Shown here: positions 1 to 8,066 of the stretch, piece by piece
Layout: every line of letters begins with the position of its first letter
Numbering within the stretch: the first letter of the stretch is position 1
Assembly (NCBI RefSeq): GCF_002860255.1
Contig: NZ_PGVE01000044.1
Coordinates: 1 to 64,000, forward strand
DNA length: 64,000 bases
Source: Neobacillus cucumis
GTDB lineage: Bacteria; Bacillota; Bacilli; Bacillales; Cytobacillaceae
Direction of reading: 5' to 3'
Notes under the pieces: model-generated
Told to the model about the DNA's origin: nothing
Databases searched by the model: none
The model's input: only the letters and a program-made list of their open reading frames with translations
Position numbers and translations under genes: made by a program

Positions 1-50
1 TTACTCGGTCGTCTATCGCCTCGATTGACTACCTTGGTTCCCTCATCCTG
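1..50. repeat. Edge unit of the 52-bp tandem repeat family
   Basis: The first 50 bases match one unit of the array at 11617-12005. CGGTCGTCTAT lies at position 6 and ATTGACTACC at position 24, the same 18-base offset as in the array. The unit is cut by the left edge of the window, so a second array probably continues beyond it. Confidence 0.75.
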
Positions 51-76
51 ATGGTATCTAAATTTAACAAAAAATA

Positions 77-103
77 AAGCTGTTTTCTTTAAGAAAACAG
101 CTT
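77..103 (-). terminator. Terminator of the M50B-like gene
   Basis: A 13-bp perfect stem (77-89 with 91-103, AAGCTGTTTTCTT) is followed on the minus strand by a T-rich stretch. It lies just past the stop codon at 146. Confidence 0.7.
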
Positions 104-145
104 GTTCGATGCGAGATCATGACTTTGCCTATAACCATTTACTGC

Positions 146-901
146 TTAAAACTTCCCACTGACCGTGGACCAGATTTGATTTTTCACATCCAGAAGTTGG
201 TTTGTTAAATCCATATCTAAACTAAATGGAAGACTAATAAAATTCAGGGCAAAAAAGTAGCCTGCTAGTACTGTCTGACCAAACAAGATCAGACCCAAAA
301 CAGCTGCTGGAATCAATTTTGTTTGAACCAGGGCCGCTTTCCTTTTCGGATTACTTCTCTTCATAAAAGATTGCCGGCACACCTGAATTGCTCCAATAAT
401 TGATTGCACAAATAGAACCGATGCTAGGAAAATACTAAAATGAATGAGAACCGTTTCAAAGTTAACATTCACTGGTGAAACGACATTGTTGTAGCGGAAA
501 TAAATAGGCGCGGACAATACTACTACCACCGAAATCCCCCAGATCACGCCAAACGAATTGCGGATCCACAACAATAAGGCAAGCACAGCAAGTCCTAAAT
601 AAAGATAAATAACGTATTCATAGTATCCTCTAGTCACTAAATAGAACAAACCCATTGTAGCCATCGAAGCAGCCGAATAGCCGGCATATGCAATCAGGGC
701 TTTTTTAAATGGGGACGTTTGGCTCCCCGTTGTCTGGCCTGAGCCATCTCGATAAAGATGGATTTTACCGCCCTCCAAGCAAGCACTAACCATCAAATTT
801 ACCAGATTATGAAAATGGGCAAAAAACACACTCAAAAAAGGAAGAAAACTCCCTGCCAATGCCACACCCAAATAAATAAAAATCAACGTAGACGTACTCA
901 A
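146..901 (-). CDS. M50B-like integral membrane protein with a degenerate protease motif
   Basis: 251 residues with about six hydrophobic segments. The start is TTG at 901, preceded at about nine bases by a strong GGAGG sequence. The architecture resembles the peptidase M50B-like family: a hydrophobic N-terminus, then a metal-site position, then GGK (44-46), DGSG (52-55) and AYAGY (71-75). Family members have HExxH where this protein has H31-N-L-V-N35, so the catalytic Glu and the second His are absent. I infer a non-proteolytic or repurposed membrane protein. The family call rests on pattern memory and is moderate. The stop codon lies in a short block that recurs near 12100. Only an M50B-like fold is proposed; no substrate can be named. 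Confidence 0.55.
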   Translation of the reverse strand: MSTSTLIFIYLGVALAGSFLPFLSVFFAHFHNLVNLMVSACLEGGKIHLYRDGSGQTTGSQTSPFKKALIAYAGYSAASMATMGLFYLVTRGYYEYVIYLYLGLAVLALLLWIRNSFGVIWGISVVVVLSAPIYFRYNNVVSPVNVNFETVLIHFSIFLASVLFVQSIIGAIQVCRQSFMKRSNPKRKAALVQTKLIPAAVLGLILFGQTVLAGYFFALNFISLPFSLDMDLTNQLLDVKNQIWSTVSGKF

Positions 902-978
902 AATAAAAACCCTCCTCCCTATGCTTCTTATAAAAAGAATATTAATAGAGAAAAGTGAAATCTTGGTGAAAGGACAGT

Positions 979-1007
979 GGAATCATGGGGACGGTTCTTG
1001 TGATTCC
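979..1007. repeat. GAACCGTCCCC palindromic element, single arm
   Basis: A GGAATCA...TGATTCC arm surrounds GGGGACGGTTC. It is one arm of the dispersed element family. An inverted partner arm lies at 1097-1127, with a hairpin between the two. Confidence 0.8.
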
Positions 1008-1033
1008 AAATTAGAGCTATAAAGGAACAAATA

Positions 1034-1071
1034 GCAGAACCCCTTCACACAATAAGTGAAAGGGGTTCTGC
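1034..1071 (-). terminator. Hairpin downstream of rpiB
   Basis: A long perfect stem (GCAGAACCCCTTCAC pairing across a seven-base loop) lies beyond the rpiB stop codon, between the two element arms. There is no clear T-run, so it may be an RNA-protecting hairpin rather than a classical terminator. Confidence 0.5.
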
Positions 1072-1096
1072 ATTAAGTATGATCGAAAAACATTTG

Positions 1097-1127
1097 AGGA
1101 AGCAAGAGAACCGTCCCCTTGCTTCCT
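1097..1127. repeat. GAACCGTCCCC element overlapping the rpiB stop codon
   Basis: AGGAAGCAAG...CTTGCTTCCT arms flank GAACCGTCCCC. Its last two bases are part of the rpiB stop codon (TAG, 1126-1128). Confidence 0.85.
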
Positions 1128-1572
1128 ACGAATTTATTTCCTCATATTCTTTTATTTTATTGATGCGGTTGGCGTGCCTGCCACCTTCAAAGGGGGTTGT
1201 TAACCATATTTTTGCAATATCGCGAGCTAAGCCTGGGCCGATGATACGCTCCCCCATCGCTAATATATTGGAATTATTATGTTCTCTTGTTGCCTTTGCA
1301 CTAAACGTATCGTGCGCCAGTGCGCAGCGTATTCCCTTTACTTTGTTTGCCGAAATACTCATTCCAATCCCCGTGCCACAAATTAAGATACCCCGTTCGA
1401 CTTCACCACTTGCTACCTTTTCTGCTACAGGAATAGCATAATCTGGATAATCAACAGAGGTGCTACAATCACACCCTAAATCTATGTACTCCATTTTCAT
1501 CTCTTCTAGCAGTGAGATGATCTCATTACGAATATTTATACCACCATGATCAGATGCAATGGCTACCTTCAT
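1126..1572 (-). CDS. rpiB: Ribose-5-phosphate isomerase B
   Basis: A 148-residue cytoplasmic protein of the RpiB/LacAB family that interconverts ribose 5-phosphate and ribulose 5-phosphate. Visible marks are the N-terminal SDHGG (7-11), the active-site CGTG (65-68) and the phosphate-binding GERI and GGRHANR stretches. Its length is normal for the family. Its start lies inside the end of the preceding small gene (23-base overlap), which suggests translational coupling. It is the last gene of the transketolase island, where an aldose-ketose isomerase for phosphosugars would feed transketolase products into central metabolism. RpiB-family members also act on other sugar phosphates (allose, galactose 6-phosphate), so a changed substrate is possible. 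Confidence 0.9.
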   Translation of the reverse strand: MKVAIASDHGGINIRNEIISLLEEMKMEYIDLGCDCSTSVDYPDYAIPVAEKVASGEVERGILICGTGIGMSISANKVKGIRCALAHDTFSAKATREHNNSNILAMGERIIGPGLARDIAKIWLTTPFEGGRHANRINKIKEYEEINS

Positions 1573-1735
1573 CTATTTTACCTCCCAATGACTCTTCTTT
1601 CTTCTCTTGGAAACAATCCTGACACATTCCATACCACGTTTTAACGCCTTCTGTACTATCAACAATATCAATTACTTTATCACACACCTGACAGATAATC
1701 GTACCTTGTTTTTCCTCTAGCTTCGCACCCATCAT
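1550..1735 (-). CDS. SR1P-like small zinc-ribbon protein
   Basis: 61 residues. A core GTIICQ...WYGMCQDC carries two CxxC pairs (15-18 and 38-41). This spacing and the GTI(V/I)CQ start resemble SR1P, the small GapA-binding peptide of Bacillus, but here there is an extra N-terminus and a charged tail. The first of two adjacent ATG codons (1735) follows GGGGGT at about six bases. The 3' end overlaps the rpiB start by 23 bases, so the two are probably co-translated. In B. subtilis SR1P binds glyceraldehyde-3-phosphate dehydrogenase; a role here in tuning glycolytic flux beside PFK and RpiB is only inferred. Confidence 0.6.
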   Translation of the reverse strand: MMGAKLEEKQGTIICQVCDKVIDIVDSTEGVKTWYGMCQDCFQEKKEESLGGKIDEGSHCI

Positions 1736-1807
1736 TCGCTACCCCCGTAACTTTTGTTAAATTAAAATCCTTTTTGATACACATAACAATAAAGGGATAT
1801 CATTTTA

Positions 1808-2764
1808 CTAGCATAAAAGCTTTTCTAGTAAACTATAGTTATCTTGCTTATCAGCTATCTCAGAATTTACTTTTCCAAGTTGTTTATAAATAATTTTATT
1901 GTCCTTAATTCCAACAGCTAGACCCGACTCTCCATTCATCAGCAGTTCGACTGCCTTAACGCCCATCTTACATGCTAATACCCGATCAAATGCTGATGCA
2001 TTTCCCCCTCTTTGTATAAATCCTAATGAGGTGGTTCTTACATTAATGTTTAACTTCTTTTCAATGTACTGCTGCAAGTCCTGTAAATCATACATTCTTT
2101 CTGTAACAATGACGAGGTTATCATTTTTTCCACTATTTATTCTTTGACTCAATTTTGAACAGATAGAATATAAATCTAATGGTTTTTCTGGAGTAGATAC
2201 GATTTCTCCTCCACCTGCTAAAACAGAATATAAAGCTAAATCGCCGCAATATCTTCCCATTACTTCGACAATCGTTGTTTTATCATGAGAATAATCAGTA
2301 TCTTTAATTTTACCAATACACTCCAATACCGTATTTAAAGTGGTATCAAATCCAATGGAATAATCTGTATAAGCTAAATCATTATCAATGGTTCCAGGTA
2401 TTCCGACCACTTTCATCCCTAATTCATGTAATTTTTCGGCTCCTTTTAAAGATCCTTCCCCACCGATGACAATCAAGCAATCTATCTCCAAATTTTTTAA
2501 TACATTTAAAGCCTTCTCTCGTCCTATTTCCTCCATGAATTCTAAGGATCTTGACGTTTTTAATATCGTCCCGCCTCTATCCGCAATATCTTCTACCTCT
2601 TGGGAAGTTAGTTTATGAATCTTTCCATCAATTAAACCCTGGAATCCATATTGTATCCCCATGATTTCCACTTGGTAGTGATTTGCTGCTTTTACTACTG
2701 CTCTTATAGCAGCATTCATTCCTGGGGCATCTCCACCACTAGTTAGGACTCCTAGTTTTTTCAT
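1808..2764 (-). CDS. 6-phosphofructokinase family protein (GGEGS variant)
   Basis: 318 residues, the normal PfkA length. It carries TSGGDAPGMN (9-17), PGTIDND (123-129) with the catalytic Asp at 127, and LGFIQRGG further on. In the ATP/Mg motif the usual GGDGS reads G-G-E103-G-S, an Asp to Glu change at a key metal-binding position. I chose ATG at 2764 instead of the upstream TTG at 2770, because AGGTG is eight bases from the ATG and only two from the TTG. It lies in the island between an MFS permease and the SR1P-like gene. A housekeeping pfkA should exist elsewhere next to pykA, so this is probably a paralogue, perhaps for another sugar phosphate such as sedoheptulose 7-phosphate (inference). 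Confidence 0.85.
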   Translation of the reverse strand: MKKLGVLTSGGDAPGMNAAIRAVVKAANHYQVEIMGIQYGFQGLIDGKIHKLTSQEVEDIADRGGTILKTSRSLEFMEEIGREKALNVLKNLEIDCLIVIGGEGSLKGAEKLHELGMKVVGIPGTIDNDLAYTDYSIGFDTTLNTVLECIGKIKDTDYSHDKTTIVEVMGRYCGDLALYSVLAGGGEIVSTPEKPLDLYSICSKLSQRINSGKNDNLVIVTERMYDLQDLQQYIEKKLNINVRTTSLGFIQRGGNASAFDRVLACKMGVKAVELLMNGESGLAVGIKDNKIIYKQLGKVNSEIADKQDNYSLLEKLLC

Positions 2765-2827
2765 GACCAATACACCTCATATGAATTCGGATTATTTAAT
2801 GTTTAAACTCTGTAGTGATAGATTTTC

Positions 2828-4159
2828 TTAACTAGTTTTTTTCAATATATTTTCGTCACTCTTGCTTTGAACCTTTCCTGACTGTTTTACCAAGGAAACA
2901 ACGATACAAGAACTTATGATCATGCTGACACCTAAGAAAATCATACTAGTATGAAAGGATCCTGTTGTATCCTTAATATAGCCCACAATGTAAGGGCCAA
3001 AGAATCCACCAAGATTTCCTATACTGTTGATGAGAGCTATAGCTCCTGCTGCTGCTGCTCCAGTTAAGAAGGAAGGCGGGATCGCCCAAAATGGAGCATA
3101 AGCCCCGAATGCTCCACATAGAGCAATGGTTAGAAATACAAATGATAAGATCACACTTGAATTAGATATATAGCTGCTAATAATCATGGCAGCAGCACTT
3201 ACTGTTAAACATACCGCAACATGCCAACGTCTTTCATTTTTCTTGTCGGAAGAATTCCCAACTAGAATCATCGTGACCATGGCACAAACATACATAAGGC
3301 CTAAAATCCAGCCGATACTTTGATTGCTTAGTGCTGTTGCCTCAGACAAGCCTTTTGAGATGGATGGTAAAAACATGTTAATTCCGTAATAGCCAACCAT
3401 CCAGCAAAAATATCCTGCAGATAAGATTAGAACATCACGGTCTTTTAAAGCCTGTAAGAACGTATAGTGTTTGATCTGCTGTTTTTCAAGTCTCTCTTTT
3501 GTTGTCACGTCAATTAACCATTTCTTCTCATCTTTGTTCAACCATTTTATATCTTCAATTCGATCATCAAGATAGAAAAAACATATAATCCCTAAGATAA
3601 GTGCCGGAATCGCTTCCAAAATAAACAGCCATTGCCAGCCAGCCAAACTTAACCAGTTAATACTCAACAAATAAGTAGAAAGTGGTGAACCTAATGCATT
3701 CGCACCGGGAATCGCCACCATGAATCCTGCAATCGCTTTTGCATGATGTTTCGTTTGATAAAAACTACTTAAATAAGCAACCATACATGGATAAAAACTA
3801 GCTTCAGCAACTCCCAAGAGAAAGCGTGCCATATAAAACTCCATCGGTGTTTTGACGAAAGCTACTAATATAGCAAGGATGGCCCATGTAACCATGATTC
3901 TACTAATCCATTTTCTTGCGCCTACCTTTGCCATCATTGCACTAGCTGGTACTTCTAAAAGGAAATAACCAAGGAAAAAGATCCCTGCTCCAAATCCAAA
4001 TATAGCATTTGAAAAACCTAAATCTTTGTTCATTTGCAAAGCAGCAAATCCAATATTCACCCTATCAAGTATGGATATGGTAAAACAAAGAAACAGAAAT
4101 GGAATTAATCTTAACGTAACTTTTTTAGTCGTTGAACTCTCAAGTGCAAACTGATCCAA
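2828..4159 (-). CDS. MFS permease, ACS (anion:cation symporter) type, copy 1
   Basis: 443 residues with about 12 membrane segments. The N-terminal LDRVNIGFAALQMN is typical of the ACS branch of the major facilitator superfamily, whose members import sugar acids and other organic anions (glucarate, galactonate, tartrate). The start is TTG at 4159 with GAGGGGGAA upstream. It is closely similar along its whole length to the permease at 8067-9398, so one is a recent duplicate. A sigma-A promoter and a GntR-type operator lie just upstream (4365-4429). The substrate is unknown; an anionic polyhydroxy compound is inferred from the family and neighbours. Confidence 0.85.
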   Translation of the reverse strand: MDQFALESSTTKKVTLRLIPFLFLCFTISILDRVNIGFAALQMNKDLGFSNAIFGFGAGIFFLGYFLLEVPASAMMAKVGARKWISRIMVTWAILAILVAFVKTPMEFYMARFLLGVAEASFYPCMVAYLSSFYQTKHHAKAIAGFMVAIPGANALGSPLSTYLLSINWLSLAGWQWLFILEAIPALILGIICFFYLDDRIEDIKWLNKDEKKWLIDVTTKERLEKQQIKHYTFLQALKDRDVLILSAGYFCWMVGYYGINMFLPSISKGLSEATALSNQSIGWILGLMYVCAMVTMILVGNSSDKKNERRWHVAVCLTVSAAAMIISSYISNSSVILSFVFLTIALCGAFGAYAPFWAIPPSFLTGAAAAGAIALINSIGNLGGFFGPYIVGYIKDTTGSFHTSMIFLGVSMIISSCIVVSLVKQSGKVQSKSDENILKKTS

Positions 4160-4364
4160 AATAATTCCCCCTCATGTTGTTATCCCTTCCTTATTCCAAG
4201 CTTTATCTCAATTAAGGTTACAGGGAATTAAATTATCCTTGAAAAGTAGTTTCTCTAAGATGATAGAAGATTACTAAATTGAATTCATCGTAAACCTATA
4301 CATCAAACGCTTTCAATAAAACTTTAAATATCCTTCGTTAACACCAATAGATAGGATGTTCATT

Positions 4365-4429
4365 TTGTCTACTTGTATACTAAGTTACCTTTTTGCATTA
4401 AGTATATCTTTGCATGTAAGGGTTGTCAA
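4365..4429 (-). promoter_or_regulatory. Sigma-A promoter and FadR-type operator of MFS copy 1
   Basis: On the minus strand, TTGACA (4424-4429) and TATACT (4401-4406) are 17 bases apart. Downstream of the -10 lies TTGTCTACTTGTATACTAAG (4365-4384). It contains two overlapping TNGTNNACNA half-motifs, the known consensus of FadR-subfamily GntR regulators. The position suggests repression by roadblock, relieved by the inducer. The same 20-mer recurs at 7863 and 10579. Confidence 0.8.
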
Positions 4430-4457
4430 TACGATTTGGAGTGAAACTTAATAAGGT

Positions 4458-5162
4458 TTAATCTTTCCAATAGCGATCATACAAGTTTTTCATATGTTTC
4501 TTCATAACTTCCACTGCCTCTTTTTCGTTGTGCTCCTCAATCGCTTTAATAAGTAATTGATGTTCCTTAAAATTAATGTCCCGATAATCCGGTCGAGTGA
4601 CCGTTCGATCTCGAATGAATTTCCACATTTCTTGTTGTTTCATGGCATTACTGATAGCCGCCATAATGTTAATAAATAAGTCATTATGAGAGGCCTTTGC
4701 AATACTAAAATGTAATTTGTGGTCTGTTTCTGGTACATAAACTCCAGCCATTGTTTCTTTCTCCATCTCTTTGAGAGTCAAACGAAGTTCCTCTATGTCT
4801 TCATCCGTTGCTCTTTGGGCTGCAAATTTTATAATAAGAGGCTCAATAGTCATCCTTACTTCAACAATATCCTCTGGGGATATTGATTTAAAGAAAATGG
4901 CCGATTCAGAATGATCAAGTGTAATCTGATTACTTCTCACATAAACACCTTCACCTTGACGGGAATAGACGAACCCATTTAATTCCAATGCACTTAAGGC
5001 CTGTCGAATAGGAACACGGCTTACACCGAACAGTTCGCACAACTCTCTTTCGGCAGGCAGTTTATCGCCTTTTTTAAAGGAACCCAATTCGATTTCAGAA
5101 AGGATTTGATGATAAATTTGCATATATAATTTCTTACTGGCCACTGGATTAAAATTAATCAC
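4458..5162 (-). CDS. GntR-family regulator (FadR/FCD type), copy 1
   Basis: 234 residues. An N-terminal winged helix-turn-helix (KLYMQIYHQIL, then PAERELCELFGVSRVPIRQAL) is followed by an FCD ligand domain with the metal-site pattern D..LHFSIAKASHND and a later EHQLL. I chose GTG at 5162: AGAGGGG sits six bases upstream, and this start lines up with the paralogue at 10734-11423. FCD-type regulators usually sense organic or sugar acids. The 20-bp operators in the island are the obvious targets for this protein and its paralogue. No separate promoter is visible, so it is probably read from the transketolase operon through the hairpin at 5198. Confidence 0.85.
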   Translation of the reverse strand: MINFNPVASKKLYMQIYHQILSEIELGSFKKGDKLPAERELCELFGVSRVPIRQALSALELNGFVYSRQGEGVYVRSNQITLDHSESAIFFKSISPEDIVEVRMTIEPLIIKFAAQRATDEDIEELRLTLKEMEKETMAGVYVPETDHKLHFSIAKASHNDLFINIMAAISNAMKQQEMWKFIRDRTVTRPDYRDINFKEHQLLIKAIEEHNEKEAVEVMKKHMKNLYDRYWKD

Positions 5163-5197
5163 AACCACCCCTCTCCGTAAAGTGTTCATTGAAATTA

Positions 5198-5226
5198 CAC
5201 AGGCATTCCTGACTGGAATGCCTGTG
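5198..5226 (-). terminator. Hairpin between SDR and GntR genes
   Basis: A 12-bp perfect stem (CACAGGCATTCC with a five-base loop) lies after the SDR stop codon. The T-tract is weak, so it may be a partial terminator that lowers expression of the regulator behind it. Confidence 0.55.
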
Positions 5227-5240
5227 CAGTAAGGATAAAA

Positions 5241-5999
5241 TTAATCCATATGTGAACCACCATTAATATCAATTTCTTCCCCTGTAATGTAGGATGCTTC
5301 TTCTGAAACTAAGAAAGCAATCGTTGCCGCAATCTCTTCCGTCTCACCTGGTCTTCCCATTGGAATTCCATCGATCACTTTCTTTGCCTCATCTTCAGGA
5401 AGGGACTTCCAAATGTCTGTATTAACAAGACCTGGTGCCACACAGTTCACTGTGATTCCATTAAGGGCAACTTCACGAGCAAGATTCTTAGAGAATCCTA
5501 ATACGGCAGCCTTTGATGCGGAATAGTGCGGCCCGCCAAATACCCCGCCGCCTCGTTTAGCGGAAACAGAGGAAAGACTAACGATTCGGCCATACTTTTG
5601 CTCTTTCATCGTTTTTAGTACGGCTTGGGTGCATAGGAACAGGCCAAACATGTTTACATTAAATACTCGGTTGATGTCCTCATAGGTCATATCTTCAACG
5701 GTTACCTTTTGTGAAATTCCAGCATTATTCACAAGGATATCAATTCTGCCAAAGGTTTCGAGAACCTTTTCTACCATGGCCTCATTCGATTCTTTACTGG
5801 TGACATTTAGTTCTACTCCTAAAGCCTTTCCGCCGGCTTCCTCAATCGCATGGACGGTATCCTGAATTCCTTCCATATTAAGGTCAGCGACAACCACTGC
5901 TGCTCCTTGTTTTGCAAGGGTTAATGCAATTGTGCGTCCAATCCCCTTTTTTGACCCACTGCCTGTAACGATTGCTACTCTATTCTTTAATTCAAACAT
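5241..5999 (-). CDS. SDR-family dehydrogenase (NAD(P)-dependent oxidoreductase)
   Basis: 252 residues, a classical short-chain dehydrogenase. It has the cofactor loop TGSGSKKGIG (12-21), NNAG (91-94), a serine near 143 and the catalytic Y159-x3-K163 in HYSASK. The C-terminal YITGEEIDINGG is typical of the family. The start ATG at 5999 has GAGGAGAG upstream. It follows the two transketolase genes by 24 bases in the same operon. Members next to sugar-acid genes often interconvert a hydroxyl and a keto group on polyols or aldonates; here it likely makes or uses the ketose that feeds the transketolase (inference). Confidence 0.88.
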   Translation of the reverse strand: MFELKNRVAIVTGSGSKKGIGRTIALTLAKQGAAVVVADLNMEGIQDTVHAIEEAGGKALGVELNVTSKESNEAMVEKVLETFGRIDILVNNAGISQKVTVEDMTYEDINRVFNVNMFGLFLCTQAVLKTMKEQKYGRIVSLSSVSAKRGGGVFGGPHYSASKAAVLGFSKNLAREVALNGITVNCVAPGLVNTDIWKSLPEDEAKKVIDGIPMGRPGETEEIAATIAFLVSEEASYITGEEIDINGGSHMD

Positions 6000-6023
6000 G
6001 TTTCTTCTCTCCTCGATGATTTA

Positions 6024-6977
6024 TTAGTTTTGGACTAAATTTTTTGCTGTAGTGACAATATTTTCAATCGTAATTCCATTAAGCTCTAACAATTTTTCAT
6101 ATGGGGCCGACTGTCCGAATTGATCTTGAACCCCAATTCTTCTCACAATCCCCTTGCCTTCCTCGGCCACTACTTCACATACGGCACTTCCGAGACCATT
6201 TAAAATATTATGGTCCTCAACAGTAATGATTTTGCCAATATTTAGGCAGTCAACGACAGCTTCCCGATCTAGCGGCTTTATTGTATGCATGTCTAACAGT
6301 TTTACAGATATTCCTTCTTCTTCTAATCGCTTTGCAGCTTCTAAGGCGAGATAGACGGTGTCACCATTTGCAATAATCGCGATATCTTTGCCGTCCTTGA
6401 TCTGCTTCGCTTTCCCAATCGTAAATTCTTCATTTTCATCATATAACATCGGTACTGTATCTCTCGTAAAACGAAGGTAAACCGGTCCATACATTTCAGC
6501 CGCTTGTTCTACTAATTTTCTAGTAGAATAATAGTCAGCACCCATAATAACTGTCATATTAGGAATCGTTCTTAGTACGCCCATATCTTCAATACTTTGA
6601 TGACTTGCCCCATCATTTGCTGGAGTAAGTCCGCCATGAGAACAAGCAATTTTTACATTTAGGTTCGGATAACAAATTTCTTGTCTGATCTGCTCCGCCA
6701 TTCTTAATGAACCAAATACGGCGTAAGTGCTTACAAAAGGGATCTTACCAGTTGTCGCAAGTCCTGCCGCTAATCCTGCCCCATTTTGTTCAGCGATACC
6801 AACATTCACATGCTGATTTGGAAATTGTTTTGCAAATTCGGTGGTCTTACATGATTTACCGATATCAATATCCACCACATAAATATTTTTATTTTTTTCC
6901 CCTAAACGGACAATTTCATCACCGAATGCTTCTCTAGTAGCTTTTTTAAGTAAAATATCTTTTTCCATTAAGCTCAT
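6024..6977 (-). CDS. Transketolase, C-terminal subunit (split enzyme)
   Basis: 317 residues covering the pyrimidine-binding and C-terminal domains of transketolase. It has VGIAEQNGAG with Glu63, the residue that activates thiamine diphosphate, and GASHQSIED with the substrate-site His. The ATG overlaps the stop codon of the N-terminal subunit (TAATG) and has AGGAGGG about nine bases upstream. Together with the next gene it forms one functional transketolase or transketolase-like enzyme. Split forms are often dedicated to peripheral sugar pathways rather than the pentose phosphate pathway. Confidence 0.92.
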   Translation of the reverse strand: MSLMEKDILLKKATREAFGDEIVRLGEKNKNIYVVDIDIGKSCKTTEFAKQFPNQHVNVGIAEQNGAGLAAGLATTGKIPFVSTYAVFGSLRMAEQIRQEICYPNLNVKIACSHGGLTPANDGASHQSIEDMGVLRTIPNMTVIMGADYYSTRKLVEQAAEMYGPVYLRFTRDTVPMLYDENEEFTIGKAKQIKDGKDIAIIANGDTVYLALEAAKRLEEEGISVKLLDMHTIKPLDREAVVDCLNIGKIITVEDHNILNGLGSAVCEVVAEEGKGIVRRIGVQDQFGQSAPYEKLLELNGITIENIVTTAKNLVQN

Positions 6978-7810
6978 TATTTTAACCCTCCTACTACTTC
7001 TTCAATTGCATTCAGAAACTCGACATCATTTGGAGCGACCCCATGCCAGCCAACGGAATATTCCATAAAAGATACTCCCTTACCCTTTACCGTGTTCAGT
7101 ACGATACATTTTGGCTTTCCATTTTTAGCTTCGCGAATCTCATCTAGTGTTTCAACAATCTCTTCCATCGAATGGCCATTGATTCTTTTCGTTTCGAAAC
7201 CAAACGCCTCAAATTTCTTTTCTAAATCTTGGTTTGGCATAATCTCTTCGGTTGTACCATCAATTTGCAATCCATTATCATCAACGAATACAACTAAATT
7301 ATCTAACTGATATTTAACAGCACTTTGTGCCGCTTCCCAAATCTGGCCTTCTTGACACTCGCCGTCTCCTAACATAGCGAAAACGCGGTATTTCTTTGAA
7401 TCCCTTTTGCCTCCAAGTGCCATACCTACTGCACAAGAAAGTCCCTGTCCTAACGAGCCTGTAGAAATATCAATACCTGGGCACTTTTTCATATCTGGAT
7501 GCCCTTGGAATGGAGAACCATACTTTCTTAAGGTGTAAATGGTGTCATATGGTACATATCCTCGTAAAGCTAATGCAGAATATTGGATCGGACAAACATG
7601 TCCTTTTGATAAAACGAACCGGTCACGATCTTCCCATTGGGGATTATTCGGATCAATGTTCATTTCTCTAAAATAAAGGGCCGTTACCACATCAGCTGCA
7701 GATAAGGAGCCTCCTGGATGCCCAGATTGCGCTTCGTGTATCATCGTGAGAGCTGTTTTCCTCATCTCAATCGCTTTTTGCTTTAATTCTTCAATACCAA
7801 CAACTTTCAT
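6977..7810 (-). CDS. Transketolase, N-terminal subunit (split enzyme)
   Basis: 277 residues. This is the thiamine-diphosphate domain, with SGHPGGSLSAAD (29-40), STGSLGQG (117-123) and GDGECQEGQIWEA (148-160), the Mg/diphosphate motif. I chose ATG at 7810; a GTG at 7819 overlaps the GAGGTG ribosome binding site and is unlikely. It is the first gene of the operon transketolase N - transketolase C - SDR, driven by the promoter at 7863-7925. The enzyme moves a two-carbon ketol unit between a ketose donor and an aldose acceptor. The donor in this island is unknown. Confidence 0.92.
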   Translation of the reverse strand: MKVVGIEELKQKAIEMRKTALTMIHEAQSGHPGGSLSAADVVTALYFREMNIDPNNPQWEDRDRFVLSKGHVCPIQYSALALRGYVPYDTIYTLRKYGSPFQGHPDMKKCPGIDISTGSLGQGLSCAVGMALGGKRDSKKYRVFAMLGDGECQEGQIWEAAQSAVKYQLDNLVVFVDDNGLQIDGTTEEIMPNQDLEKKFEAFGFETKRINGHSMEEIVETLDEIREAKNGKPKCIVLNTVKGKGVSFMEYSVGWHGVAPNDVEFLNAIEEVVGGLK

Positions 7811-7862
7811 AGCAGTCACCTCATTTAATTTTGATAACCTTTTATATGGCTTGGTTGTGTTC

Positions 7863-7925
7863 TTGTCTACTTGTCTACTAAGTTAACTTATGAACTCAGT
7901 ATAGCACCGTTTTCATATTTGTCAA
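7863..7925 (-). promoter_or_regulatory. Sigma-A promoter and operator of the transketolase operon
   Basis: Minus strand: TTGACA (7920-7925), 16 bases, TATACT (7898-7903), then TTGTCTACTTGTCTACTAAG (7863-7882). The layout is the same as at 4365-4429, with one base different in the operator. Confidence 0.8.
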
Positions 7926-7992
7926 TAAAGTTTTTATATAAAATGGACCAATTGAAAAATGGATAAAACTCACCTGTCCTGATCTGGAAAGA

Positions 7993-8033
7993 CAAAAAAA
8001 CCCTCGGTCAACAAAGATTGTTATCCGAAGGTT
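7993..8033 (-). terminator. Terminator of MFS copy 2
   Basis: AACCCTCGG (7999-8007) pairs with CCGAAGGTT (8025-8033) with one mismatch. It is followed on the minus strand by seven T residues. Confidence 0.7.
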
Positions 8034-8066
8034 GGAGACGGCTAAAGATATAGATTAATAAACTTT

